Shown here one piece after another: positions 17,316-25,618 of a DNA stretch of 60,892 nt. This DNA comes from Alphaproteobacteria bacterium (GTDB taxonomy: Bacteria; Pseudomonadota; Alphaproteobacteria; SMXS01): the NCBI GenBank assembly GCA_016124315.1, contig WGNW01000033.1:1-60892 (forward strand), given 5' to 3'. The translations under genes and the position numbers were made by a program. How positions within the stretch are numbered: the first letter of the stretch is position 1; each line of letters opens with the position of its first letter. Below the pieces are notes generated by a model. It made no database searches, was not told where the DNA came from, and was given only the letters and a program-made list of their open reading frames with translations.

Positions 17316-19433
17316 ATGCGGGCTCGATTGATGGTGGCGACGGTGCTGGCGTTGCCTCTGGCGGCGTGTGCGGCGGCTCACAAGCCGCCCCCTGAGGGCG
17401 AGCAGGCGGCGACGACGCGTCCGCCGGTAACCGCCCAGCCACATGCCGATGATCCGGAGCTGGCGCAGTATTTCATCGACCCGGCGCACGAGCCCGCGCT
17501 GCCGCGGGAGAAGCTGATTTCGCTGCTGCGCCAGCGGATCAAGTACGTCTTCGTGATCTTCAACGAGAACGAGAGCTTCGACCACGAATACGGCACCTTT
17601 CCCGGCGCCAACGGCCTCTATTCGGACGGCGGCGCGCCGCGTGGCGCCGAGGCGACGCCGGGCTTCCGGCAGAGCTACGTCGACCCCGCGACGGGCTCGG
17701 CGGTCTGGGTCCAGCCCTTCCGCCTCGGGCCGCAGCAGAACGCCACGGCCATGGACAGCGCCGATCACAGCCACAAGGGCCTCGCCGCCAAGCTCGACGT
17801 GGTCGACGGCACGGCACGGATGGACGGCTTCGCCCAGGTGGAGTTCTCCGGCAAGTCGGGACCGGCCAAGACGGAGGCCGAGATCGCCCGTGGCCGGCAA
17901 TACGCCAACCTGGTGATGTCCTACGTCGACTGCGACACCATTCCCTTCTTCTGGCGCTATGCCAGCCGCTTCACCCTGTTCGACAACATCTTCGCCACCG
18001 AGGACACGCCCTCGACGCCCAACGCCATCGCCATGATCGCCGGGCAGTCCGGCGAGACCCAGTGGGTCAAGCACGGCGCGGCGGGCACCAGCGCCGCCAT
18101 GTCGGGGACGATCAACGGCGACTCGTATGACGGCGTCGGCCTTACCGCCGGGGTGCCGGTGGTCGACGACCCCAATCCGTTCTGGGGCTCCCAGTTCGAC
18201 CCGAACGACCCGCGCGTCGAACCGTCGTCGCCGGCCGAGCGCTACGGCAGGCACGGCGACGCCTACAACGTGTCGGCCAATCTCACCTTCGCCACCGTGC
18301 CGCTCATCGCCATGGGCCGCGAGATCCGGACGACGCTCTCGGGCGACGCCCATCCGGAGACCAACCAGGCCGACATCGCCCGCGACATCCCGGCGATCGA
18401 GGCCCGCGGCGACGCGCCGGTCGCGTGGCGCTGGTACCAGAACGGCTACGACCGCGAGCCGACCGATCCGCCGGGCGAGGCGACCCACCGGAACTTCGTC
18501 GCCCATCACGAGGGCCCGCAATATTTCGGCTACCTCGCCGACAATGCGCGGGTGCGGGAGTCGCTGCGCGGCCTGGGCGACTTCTTCGCCGACCTCTCCG
18601 CCGGCAGGCTGCCGGCGCAAGGCGGCATCGTCTATGTCCGCGGCGGCTTCGGCAATTTGCAGGGCCTGCAGACGCCGATCCAGAACCCGGACTTCCCGGC
18701 CGCCCTGACGCCCGAGGACATCGCCCATATCCGCGCCGCCAAGGCCGGCGACGACGACCATCCCGCGTATGGCGACCGCCAGATCAGCGAGGCGATGGCG
18801 GCGCGGGTGATCAATGCCATCGCCGCCAACCCCGGGCTCTGGTCGCAGAGCGCCATCGTCATCACCTACGACGAATCCGACGGGTTCTACGACCACGTGC
18901 CGCCGCGGATCCTCAGCTACGGCCCCGACGGGCTGCCGCTGTCGCGCGGCATCCGCGTGCCGCTGCTGCTGATCTCGCCCTATGCCCGCGTCCACGCCGT
19001 GGCCCATCCCGAGGGCGACCACAACGCGGTCATCCAGACGCTGGAGGAGGTGTTCGGCCTGCCGGCGCTCGCCAGCCTGCCCGAGGAGAGGGAGGCGCTG
19101 GCCGCCGGGGATTCCCCCGAATTCAACCGGTTCGGCCCGCCGGGCTTCCACCAGCGCTATCTGGGGCCGCGCGACATCAACTCGCCGGTCACCGACAGCC
19201 TGCTCGCCGGCTTCGACCCGGCGCGGCTTGCCGGCACGGCGCCGCCGCTGCCCGGTTCCTACGCGACGATCCCGGAAAAGGTGGTCGACACCCTGCCGCA
19301 TTACGGCGGCGAGGGCTGCAAGGCCATCGGGATCACCCCCGAGGACGTCCGCCAGGGCATCGCGAGCGATCCGCCCAGCGGCTTCAATTCGCTTCCCTCG
19401 ACGCTGCCGGCCTACAACGGCCCGTCGCCGTGA
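17316..19433 (+). CDS. Lipoprotein phosphoesterase (phospholipase C / AcpA-type acid phosphatase family)
   Basis: 705 residues. The N-terminus MRARLMVATVLALPLAACAA has a lipobox-like LAAC, so it is probably a lipoprotein or periplasmic. The body matches the PF04185 phosphoesterase family that includes non-haemolytic phospholipase C and Francisella AcpA: VFVIFNENESFDHEYGT near residue 75 is the metal/nucleophile segment (E-N-x-S-F-D), and AIVITYDESDGFYDHVPPR near residue 515 is the second metal-binding cluster. The probable role is release of phosphate from phospholipid head groups or organic phosphates in the periplasm. The stop codon overlaps the GTG of the next gene (GTGA), suggesting a two-gene operon. 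Confidence 0.88.
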   Translation: MRARLMVATVLALPLAACAAAHKPPPEGEQAATTRPPVTAQPHADDPELAQYFIDPAHEPALPREKLISLLRQRIKYVFVIFNENESFDHEYGTFPGANGLYSDGGAPRGAEATPGFRQSYVDPATGSAVWVQPFRLGPQQNATAMDSADHSHKGLAAKLDVVDGTARMDGFAQVEFSGKSGPAKTEAEIARGRQYANLVMSYVDCDTIPFFWRYASRFTLFDNIFATEDTPSTPNAIAMIAGQSGETQWVKHGAAGTSAAMSGTINGDSYDGVGLTAGVPVVDDPNPFWGSQFDPNDPRVEPSSPAERYGRHGDAYNVSANLTFATVPLIAMGREIRTTLSGDAHPETNQADIARDIPAIEARGDAPVAWRWYQNGYDREPTDPPGEATHRNFVAHHEGPQYFGYLADNARVRESLRGLGDFFADLSAGRLPAQGGIVYVRGGFGNLQGLQTPIQNPDFPAALTPEDIAHIRAAKAGDDDHPAYGDRQISEAMAARVINAIAANPGLWSQSAIVITYDESDGFYDHVPPRILSYGPDGLPLSRGIRVPLLLISPYARVHAVAHPEGDHNAVIQTLEEVFGLPALASLPEEREALAAGDSPEFNRFGPPGFHQRYLGPRDINSPVTDSLLAGFDPARLAGTAPPLPGSYATIPEKVVDTLPHYGGEGCKAIGITPEDVRQGIASDPPSGFNSLPSTLPAYNGPSP

Positions 19434-20074
19434 CCGCGCTGCTCCTGGCCCTGGCGGCCGCCGCGGCGGTGCAGGCGCCGCTGCGCTGCGGCGCGGTGGA
19501 GCGGCCGGGCATCGCCGAACGCGGCGCGGACGGCGTCTGGCGCGGCGCGGCGGTGGACTATTGCCGCGACGTCGCGCGGCGCGAGCACGGCGGCGACGGC
19601 GCCACCGCCTTCCGGGCCTATGCCAGCCTCGACGATTTGCGCGGCGCCGCCAGGGACGACGTCGCCTTCCTCTCCGACCGGGAGGTGGCGGCCGGCGGGC
19701 TGAGTGGCGCGCTGGAGCCGGGCCCGGTGATCGCCACCAACGTCCAGCGCCTGGTCGTCGGGACCGGATCGTCCGTCACCGCGCCCGCGGCGCTCGCGGG
19801 GAAGATCGTCTGCTTCCTCGCCGGCAGCGCCGCCGAGAGCGCGCTGGGCGACTGGGCAGCGGCCAGCGGGGCGTCCGTCGTCCGGCTGGGCTTCCAGGAG
19901 CCCGTCGAGCTGCGCGACGGCCTCGACGCCGGCAAGTGCGCCGCCATGGCGGTCGACGCGGCGGACATACCCGGCGGCAGCCGGGGCACGAGGCCGCTCG
20001 GCCCGCCGCTCGCCGAGACGCCGATCCGCGCCATGACGCCGCGGGATCCCCACAGCGGGTCCGGTCAACGATGA
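19430..20074 (+). CDS. Short periplasmic solute-binding-like protein (family 3 type)
   Basis: 214 residues starting with GTG at 19430, which overlaps the previous stop codon. The first 17 residues (VTALLLALAAAAAVQAP) form a signal peptide. The next segment, LRCGAVERPGIAERGADGVW then RGAAVDYCRDVARRE, matches the N-terminal lobe of AapJ-type amino-acid-binding proteins (C-G-x-x-x-x-x-P-G-x-x, G-V-W-x-G-x-x-V-D-x-C-R). Those proteins usually have about 340 residues, so this one is a shortened or diverged form lacking much of the second lobe. No ABC permease or ATPase is adjacent, so it may serve as an accessory binding or sensing protein. The call is based on a local motif and is moderate. Confidence 0.7.
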   Translation: MTALLLALAAAAAVQAPLRCGAVERPGIAERGADGVWRGAAVDYCRDVARREHGGDGATAFRAYASLDDLRGAARDDVAFLSDREVAAGGLSGALEPGPVIATNVQRLVVGTGSSVTAPAALAGKIVCFLAGSAAESALGDWAAASGASVVRLGFQEPVELRDGLDAGKCAAMAVDAADIPGGSRGTRPLGPPLAETPIRAMTPRDPHSGSGQR

Positions 20075-20108
20075 TGGGAAGGAAGGCCGCTTCATGGAAG
20101 GGCCTGAT

Positions 20109-20183
20109 TGGAGCGGGCGATGAGATTCGAACTCACGACCCCAACCTTGGCAAGGTTGTGCTCTACCCCTGAGCTACGCCCGC
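20109..20183 (-). tRNA. tRNA-Gly (anticodon GCC)
   Basis: On the minus strand the sequence starts GCGGGCGTAGCTCAGGGGTA, has the anticodon loop TTGCCAA, the T arm GAGTTCGAATCTC, the pairing acceptor end CGCCCGC, discriminator T and an encoded CCA (20109-20111). The acceptor stem 20113-20119 with 20177-20183 pairs over all seven bases. It reads the GGC and GGU codons. Confidence 0.97.
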
Positions 20184-20432
20184 GCTCCGTTCACCCCGTG
20201 GGGTGCAGGCGGCGGATATTACTTATTGGCGGCTCCATTGCAAGCCCCAATCGCGGCGAAAAATCGGGCTCGTTTCGCGGCCTTCCCGAGGGGGGCGGCC
20301 CTTGACGGAACGCTTAAATTTCCCACCTGATTGTGCTAGTCACGGCTGGCGGTTCCTGGACCGCCGCGCCGGTCGCGTCGCGCGGGCCCGCTCCGGGCGC
20401 CGTGCCGGCCCCCAACGAACCGGAAGGCAAAG

Positions 20433-21326
20433 ATGGACATCTCCAAGGCGCCGCAGCCCCCTCTCGTGAAGGATTCGGATACCGCGCATTTCATGGCCGA
20501 CGTGATCGAGGCGTCGCGCGAGGTGCCGGTCATCGTCGACTTCTGGGCGCCCTGGTGCGGCCCGTGCAAGCAGCTCGGCCCCACCCTGGAGAAGGTGGTC
20601 AACGCCGCCGGCGGCCGGGTGCGCATGGTCAAGGTCAACGTCGACGAGAACCAGCAGCTTGCCGCCCAGCTCCGGGTGCAGAGCATCCCGGCGGTGTTCG
20701 CCTTCTTCAACGGCCAGCCGGTCGACGGCTTCATGGGCGCGCTGCCGGAAAGCCAGGTGAAGCAGTTCGTCGACCGGCTCGCCGGCATGGGCGGGCCGAG
20801 CGCCGTCGAGGAGCTGCTCGAGGCGGCCGGCCGGGCGCTGGAGGCCGGCGACTACGCCGAGGCCGAGGCCGCTTTCCGCGAGGTGCTGGCCGAGGACCCG
20901 GAGAACCTGACCGCCTATGCGGGCATCGTCACCTGCCGCATCAAGGGCGGCGACATGGAGACTGGCCGGCAGATGTTCGAGTCGCTGGACGAGGCGACCC
21001 GGGAACGGGACGAGTTCTCCGGCGTGCGCGCCGCGCTGCGCCTCGCCGAGCAGACCGGCGACGCGGGCGACGTGGCCGACCTGCGCGCCAAGGTGGAGGC
21101 CGACCCGGCCGACAGCCAGGCCCGCTTCGACCTCGCCCTGGCGCTGGCCGGCACCGGCCGCAACGACGAGGCCGCCGCCGAACTGCTCCACATCGTGCGC
21201 CACGACCGGTCGTGGAACGACGACGGCGCCCGCAAGCAGCTGGTCACCTTCTTCGAGGCCTGGGGCCCCACCAACCCGCTCACCGTGCAGACCCGCAAGG
21301 CGCTGTCCTCGCTGCTGTTCGCATGA
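20433..21326 (+). CDS. cnoX: CnoX/YbbN-type thioredoxin with C-terminal TPR region
   Basis: 297 residues, cytoplasmic. A thioredoxin domain (about 10-125) has the intact active site WAPWCGPC with cysteines at 42 and 45. The C-terminal half is helical and TPR-like (LEAGDYAEAEAAFREVLAED, then FDLALALAGTGRNDEAAAEL). This is the YbbN/CnoX layout: chaperedoxins that hold unfolding proteins and protect them from over-oxidation. E. coli CnoX lacks the reducing CxxC, whereas this one keeps it, as reported for alphaproteobacterial members. GGAAGG sits 6-7 bases before ATG 20433. The 249-bp gap after the tRNA has a CTTGACG at 20301 followed by CCCACCT, loosely like a heat-shock promoter; I do not call it. 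Its stop overlaps the next ATG. Confidence 0.93.
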   Translation: MDISKAPQPPLVKDSDTAHFMADVIEASREVPVIVDFWAPWCGPCKQLGPTLEKVVNAAGGRVRMVKVNVDENQQLAAQLRVQSIPAVFAFFNGQPVDGFMGALPESQVKQFVDRLAGMGGPSAVEELLEAAGRALEAGDYAEAEAAFREVLAEDPENLTAYAGIVTCRIKGGDMETGRQMFESLDEATRERDEFSGVRAALRLAEQTGDAGDVADLRAKVEADPADSQARFDLALALAGTGRNDEAAAELLHIVRHDRSWNDDGARKQLVTFFEAWGPTNPLTVQTRKALSSLLFA

Positions 21327-21970
21327 CCCGCACCTGGACCGACCTGCCGAGCACGCTGCCCGTCTTCCCGCTGACCGGCGCGCTGCTGCTGCCGCGCGGC
21401 AGCCTGCCCCTGAACATCTTCGAGCCGCGCTACCGCGCCATGGTGGAAGACGCGCTGAAGGGCAAGCGGGCGATCGGCATGGTCCAGCCGCGCATCCACG
21501 AGCAGGAAGCCAAGGAGCCGCCGGTCTACGACATCGGCTGCGCCGGCCGCCTCACCGCGTTCCAGGAGCTGGAGGACGGCCGCTACATCATCACCCTCAC
21601 CGGCATCCGCCGCTTCCGCATCGTCGAGGAGCTGGCGCGCACCACGCCCTACCGCCTGTTCAAGGTGGACTATGCGGACTTCATGCAGGATTTCGAGCCG
21701 CAGGAGGCCGCCGTCGCCGACCGCGGCTATTTCCTCAAGCTGATCCGCCAGTACGTCGACATCCAGGGCTTCTCGGTGGACTGGGACGTGATCGAGAAGA
21801 CCGACACGGAAACCCTGATCCATGCGTCCTCCACCCTGGCGCCGTGGGAGCCCAGCGAGAAGCAGGCCCTGCTGGAGGCGCGGGACATCGACCACCGCTA
21901 CCAGACGCTGATCGCGCTCTACGAGATGGCCATCGCCCAGGCGGGCGGCGAGGGCGGATCGGTGCAATAG
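21323..21970 (+). CDS. LON substrate-binding-domain protein (peptidase S16-like)
   Basis: 215 residues consisting of one Lon N-terminal (LON_substr_bdg) domain: [40 protein letters not shown], then [17 protein letters not shown]. No AAA+ or protease part is present, so it is not a Lon protease; such stand-alone proteins are common in alphaproteobacteria directly after the CnoX-type thioredoxin gene and have no established function, perhaps recognising unfolded clients. The ATG overlaps the thioredoxin stop as ATGA, indicating translational coupling, and the Trm112 gene follows after 19 bp. Confidence 0.92.
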   Translation: MTRTWTDLPSTLPVFPLTGALLLPRGSLPLNIFEPRYRAMVEDALKGKRAIGMVQPRIHEQEAKEPPVYDIGCAGRLTAFQELEDGRYIITLTGIRRFRIVEELARTTPYRLFKVDYADFMQDFEPQEAAVADRGYFLKLIRQYVDIQGFSVDWDVIEKTDTETLIHASSTLAPWEPSEKQALLEARDIDHRYQTLIALYEMAIAQAGGEGGSVQ

Positions 21971-21989
21971 GCCGGACAGGAGCGTCGCC

Positions 21990-22178
21990 ATGCCGTCGAC
22001 CAACGAGATCGACCCCAAGCTGCTGGAAATCCTGGTGTGCCCCGTGACCAAGGGGCCGCTGGAATACGACCGGGAGAAGCAGGAGCTGGTCAGCCGGCAG
22101 GCCGGCCTCGCCTTCCCGATCCGCGACGGCATCCCGATCATGCTGGTGGACGAGGCGCGCAGCCTGGAGCAGCCGTGA
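21990..22178 (+). CDS. Trm112/YcaR family protein
   Basis: 62 residues. [20 protein letters not shown] and [20 protein letters not shown] are the family signature; the zinc ribbon is reduced to one cysteine, as is usual in proteobacterial YcaR-like members. In eukaryotes and archaea Trm112 is a partner and activator of methyltransferases; the bacterial role is not settled. Good spacing from an AGGAGCG motif (21978-21984) supports ATG 21990. The stop overlaps the next start by one base (TGATG). Confidence 0.92.
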   Translation: MPSTNEIDPKLLEILVCPVTKGPLEYDREKQELVSRQAGLAFPIRDGIPIMLVDEARSLEQP

Positions 22179-22540
22179 TGGCCGGGGCGCGCCCCTGGCC
22201 CACCGACCTGCGCTTCCGCCAGCAGGAGAAGGTGCTCGAGGTGGACTTCGATGACGGCACCCACGTCCGGCTGCCCTACGAGCTGCTACGGGTGGAGAGC
22301 CCGTCGGCCGAGGTGCAGGGGCACGGCGCCGACCAGAAGACCATCGTCCCCGGCAAGCGGAATGTCGGCGTGGCGGCCGCCGAGCCCGCCGGCAACTACG
22401 CGGTGCGCATCCGGTTCGACGACGGCCACGACAGCGGCATCTACAGCTGGGACTACCTCTACGAGCTGGGCAGCAGGCAGGAGGAACTGTGGACCCGATA
22501 TCTGCAGGCGCTGGAGTGGAAGGGCCTGAAGCGGGATTGA
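22178..22540 (+). CDS. DUF971 domain protein (gamma-butyrobetaine hydroxylase N-terminal-like)
   Basis: 120 residues. TDLRFRQQEKVLEVDFDDGT, VRLPYELLRVESPSAEVQGH and FDDGHDSGIYSWDYLYELGS are the DUF971 (GBBH-like N-terminal) pattern. The same small domain is found in proteins linked to iron-sulfur cluster carriers and at the N-terminus of gamma-butyrobetaine dioxygenase; this stand-alone form has no proven role. ATG 22178 overlaps the Trm112 stop; an in-frame GTG at 22175 is an alternative start. Confidence 0.9.
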   Translation: MAGARPWPTDLRFRQQEKVLEVDFDDGTHVRLPYELLRVESPSAEVQGHGADQKTIVPGKRNVGVAAAEPAGNYAVRIRFDDGHDSGIYSWDYLYELGSRQEELWTRYLQALEWKGLKRD

Positions 22541-22565
22541 CGGCGCCGCCGGAAGGCCGGCGGCC

Positions 22566-23465
22566 ATGACCGGCGTCCCGGAATTCGGCGTCAACCTCAA
22601 CAGCTTTCCCGGCTTCCGCGAGCCGCCGGCAGCGACCGTCGCCTTCGTGCGCCTCGCCGAGCAGCTGGGCTATCACGAGATCCGCGTGCTCGACCACGTG
22701 GTCGGCATCGCCGCCGAGCGCCACGGCGGCATCGCCCGCACGCCCTACACCAGCCGCAGCCAGATCCGCGAGTGCTTCACCCTGCTGGCCTACCTGTCGG
22801 CGGTCACCGAGCGCATCCGGCTGCTGACCGGCGTGCTCGCCTTGCCGCAGCGGCAGACCGTGCTCGTCGCCAAGCAGGCCGCCGAGGTGGACATCCTGAG
22901 CGGCGGCCGGCTCACCCTGGGCGTTGGCGTTGGCTACAACCCGGTGGAGTTCGAGGCCATGGGCGCGCCGTTCGGCGACCGGGGCGCGCACTTCGAGGAG
23001 CAGATCGCCGTGCTGCGCCGGCTGTGGACCGAGGAGGAGGTCAGCTTCGAGGGACGCTGGCACCGGATTTCCGACGCGAGCCTGGCGCCGCTGCCGGTGC
23101 AGCGGCCGATCCCGGTCTGGATCGGCCTGGGCCGGATGATCGCGCCGATCCCGCCCGAGCCGGTGCTGCGGCGGGTGGGGCGGCTCGCCGACGGCTGGCT
23201 GCCGCTGTTCGGGCCGGACGAGGCGGGGCGCGGTGCGGTCGAGACCGTGCGCCGGGCCGCGCTCGACGCGGGACGCGACCCGGACGCCATCGTCATGGAG
23301 ATGGTGCTCGACGTCGCCGGCAAGGGTCCGGACCGGCTGGCGGACGACGTGGCTCGGCTGCGCGACTTCGGCGCCGGCCGCATCAACCTGCTGCTGCCCG
23401 GCAACTCGGCCGCCGACCAGACGGAGGCGATGAAGCGGTTCCGCGAGGTGATGGACCGCTTCTGA
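22566..23465 (+). CDS. LLM-class flavin-dependent oxidoreductase
   Basis: 299 residues, a TIM-barrel luciferase-like monooxygenase family protein using FMN or F420. VRLAEQLGYHEIRVLDHVVG, RIRLLTGVLALPQRQTVLVA, KQAAEVDILSGGRLTLGVGV and NPVEFEAMGAPFGDRG are the characteristic barrel strands and loop. The substrate is unknown. It lies 25 bp after the DUF971 gene on the same strand and convergent with the homospermidine synthase gene, whose stop is 12 bp away. Confidence 0.9.
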   Translation: MTGVPEFGVNLNSFPGFREPPAATVAFVRLAEQLGYHEIRVLDHVVGIAAERHGGIARTPYTSRSQIRECFTLLAYLSAVTERIRLLTGVLALPQRQTVLVAKQAAEVDILSGGRLTLGVGVGYNPVEFEAMGAPFGDRGAHFEEQIAVLRRLWTEEEVSFEGRWHRISDASLAPLPVQRPIPVWIGLGRMIAPIPPEPVLRRVGRLADGWLPLFGPDEAGRGAVETVRRAALDAGRDPDAIVMEMVLDVAGKGPDRLADDVARLRDFGAGRINLLLPGNSAADQTEAMKRFREVMDRF

Positions 23466-23477
23466 GCGGGTGAACCC

Positions 23478-24911
23478 CTACCGGACGATCACGTTGGCGA
23501 ACTGCCACGGATCCTCGGCGTCGTAGTCGTCGGGGAACAGGCCGTTCTCGCGGTGGTCGAGCGGCGTCCAGTCGGTGTAGACGCCGACCACCGGGCCCAG
23601 ATAGGGCAGCTGGACCTCCAGGCAGCGCTCGAAGTCCACCTCGTCGGCCTCGACGATGCCGGCCTCGGGGTTCTCCAGCGCCCAGACCATGCCGGCGAGC
23701 ACCGCCGAGGTCACCTGCAGGCCGGTGGCGTTCTGGAAGGGCGCGATCTCGCGGGTCTCCTCGATGGAGAGCTGCGAGCCGTACCAGTAGGCGTTCCGGT
23801 CGTGGCCGTAGAGCAGCACGCCCAGCTCGTCGATGCCGTCGACGATGTCGTGCTCGTCCAGGATGATCCAGTCCTGCTGGGGCTGCCAGGCGCTGCCCGC
23901 CATCTCGTGCAGCGACAGCACGGCGTCGTCGCAGGGGTGGTAGGCGTAGTGGCAGGTCGGCCGGTAGACCGCCGCGCCGTTCTCGCGCACGGTGAAGTAG
24001 TCGGCGATGGAGATGGATTCGTTGTGGGTCACCAGGAAGCCGTGCTGCGCCTGGGCGGTGGGCGTCCAGGAGCGCACGCGGGTGCCGGCGCCGGGGCGCA
24101 GCAGGTAGACGGCGGCGCCGCAGCCGCCCTCATGGGTGCGGCCCTCGGGCGGCAGCGCCTTCTCGTGGGTGCCCCAGCCCAGCTCGGCCGGCTGCAGGCC
24201 CTCGGAAACGAAGCCCTCGACCGACCATGTGTTGACGAAGATGCCCTTGGGCTTGGGGGTGCGGGCGCGCTGGGTGTCGCGCTCGGCGATGTGGATGCCC
24301 TTGACGCCGACACGGCGCATCAGCGCCGCCCATTCCTCCCGGGAGGACGGCTTGTCGGCTGCGATTCCCAGGTCGGCCGCCAGGTTGAGCAGCGCCTGCT
24401 TGACGAACCACGACACCATGCCCGGATTGGCGCCGCAGCAGTTGACGGCGGTGGGGCCGCCGGGCCGGCGGCGGCGCAGGTCGAGCACCGCCTCGCGCAG
24501 GGCGTAGTTGGAGCGCTCCGATACCGACTTCTTCGTGTCGGTGTAGAAGCCCAGCCACGGCTCGGCCACCGTGTCGACGTAGAGCGCGCCGGTGTCCTTG
24601 CACAGTTCCATCATCGCGACGGAGGAGACGTCGACCGACAGGTTGACCATGAAGGCGCGGCCCGGCCCCGCAGTCAGCAGCGGCGTCAGCAGTTCGCGGT
24701 AGCCGTCCTGCTCCACCCCGGCGTGGACGAAGTTGGCGCCCTCGGATTCCACCATCTTGCGGTGAGTGTCTTCGGGGTCGATGACCGTGATCTGCGACGG
24801 CTCGCAGCCGATGTGGCGCAGGATCAGCGGCAGCGTGCCGCGGCCGATCGAGCCGAAGCCGATCATCACGATGGGGCCGTCGAAGCGGGCGTGGATGGGC
24901 CGTTCGGTCAT
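23478..24911 (-). CDS. hss: Homospermidine synthase
   Basis: 477 residues, the usual length of bacterial HSS. It joins two putrescine molecules (or putrescine and spermidine) in an NAD-dependent reaction to give sym-homospermidine. The N-terminal Rossmann fold shows VMIGFGSIGRGTLPLI; further family segments are VNCCGANPGMVSWFVKQALL, TWSVEGFVSEGLQPAELGWG and PTCHYAYHPCDDAVLSLHEM. ATG 24911 is supported by GAGGAG seven bases upstream and by family length; the frame extends to 25007 without need. It is the last gene of a minus-strand operon with ornithine decarboxylase, which makes its substrate putrescine, and a GNAT in between. Confidence 0.96.
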   Translation of the reverse strand: MTERPIHARFDGPIVMIGFGSIGRGTLPLILRHIGCEPSQITVIDPEDTHRKMVESEGANFVHAGVEQDGYRELLTPLLTAGPGRAFMVNLSVDVSSVAMMELCKDTGALYVDTVAEPWLGFYTDTKKSVSERSNYALREAVLDLRRRRPGGPTAVNCCGANPGMVSWFVKQALLNLAADLGIAADKPSSREEWAALMRRVGVKGIHIAERDTQRARTPKPKGIFVNTWSVEGFVSEGLQPAELGWGTHEKALPPEGRTHEGGCGAAVYLLRPGAGTRVRSWTPTAQAQHGFLVTHNESISIADYFTVRENGAAVYRPTCHYAYHPCDDAVLSLHEMAGSAWQPQQDWIILDEHDIVDGIDELGVLLYGHDRNAYWYGSQLSIEETREIAPFQNATGLQVTSAVLAGMVWALENPEAGIVEADEVDFERCLEVQLPYLGPVVGVYTDWTPLDHRENGLFPDDYDAEDPWQFANVIVR

Positions 24912-25025
24912 GGAGTTCTCCTCAATGGTTGCCGGACGGCGCTCCGGGTCCGGGGGAGAACCGCTCCAAGGGATAGCCGTTCGGGCTTCCGGCCGGCGCG
25001 GGTGCACCGGCCGTTTCGAGTCGTC

Positions 25026-25610
25026 CTAGCGCGAAGCGGCGAACCGCGCCACCTCGGTCATATGATTGTCGTTGGCCGACATCAAGTCGGCTTCGAGGCA
25101 TCGGTCGCCATCCCCGAAGGCCGGCTGCAGCGGCGCCACCATGCCGCGGGCCGCCGCCAGGGCGCCGGGCACGATCTCCAGGCCGAGGAAGCGGTCGCGC
25201 TCCACCGGGCCGGGCAGACTCAGCCCGCCGGTGAACCCGGCCGAGAAGCCGAACCGCTCGTAGTACGGGGCGTCGCCCACCAGCAGCGCGGCGCGGTGGC
25301 CGCGCAGCGAGGCTTCCGCCAGCGCGTGGTCCATCAGCAGGGTGCCGATCCCCAGGCCCTGGCATTCGGGCAGGACGCCGATGGGGCCGAGCAGCAGGGC
25401 GGCGCCGGCGGTGCCGGCGGCGATGTGCCACAGGCGCACCGTGCCCACCACCCGTCCGTCCATCTCGGCGGTCAGGGCGAGGCCGTCGGCGGGGGTCTGG
25501 CCCCGCCGCAGCTTCTCGCAGGTCTTGAGGTGCCGGCCGGGCAGCGCCCGGTCGAGCAGCACTTCCCGCGCCGGGATGTCCGGCGCCATTTCTTGCCTCA
25601 GCGTGATCAT
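25026..25610 (-). CDS. GNAT-family N-acetyltransferase
   Basis: 194 residues. ALLLGPIGVLPECQGLGIGT carries the acetyl-CoA loop (Q-x-x-G-x-G) and GDAPYYERFGFSAGFTGGLS the C-terminal motif; this is the YhbS-like type (predicted N-acetyltransferase with P-x-Y-Y-x-R-F-G-F). It lies 8 bp after ornithine decarboxylase and about 115 bp before homospermidine synthase on the same strand, so a polyamine or diamine substrate is possible, but this is inferred only from position. ATG 25610 gives the natural N-terminus MITLRQEMAPDI. Confidence 0.88.
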   Translation of the reverse strand: MITLRQEMAPDIPAREVLLDRALPGRHLKTCEKLRRGQTPADGLALTAEMDGRVVGTVRLWHIAAGTAGAALLLGPIGVLPECQGLGIGTLLMDHALAEASLRGHRAALLVGDAPYYERFGFSAGFTGGLSLPGPVERDRFLGLEIVPGALAAARGMVAPLQPAFGDGDRCLEADLMSANDNHMTEVARFAASR

Positions 25611-25618
25611 GGCCGTGC

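Noticed and set aside
20301..20328. Heat-shock (RpoH) promoter before the CnoX-type gene
   Set aside because: CTTGACG is a fair -35 but the -10 CCCACCT is a weak match to the alphaproteobacterial consensus; not enough to call.
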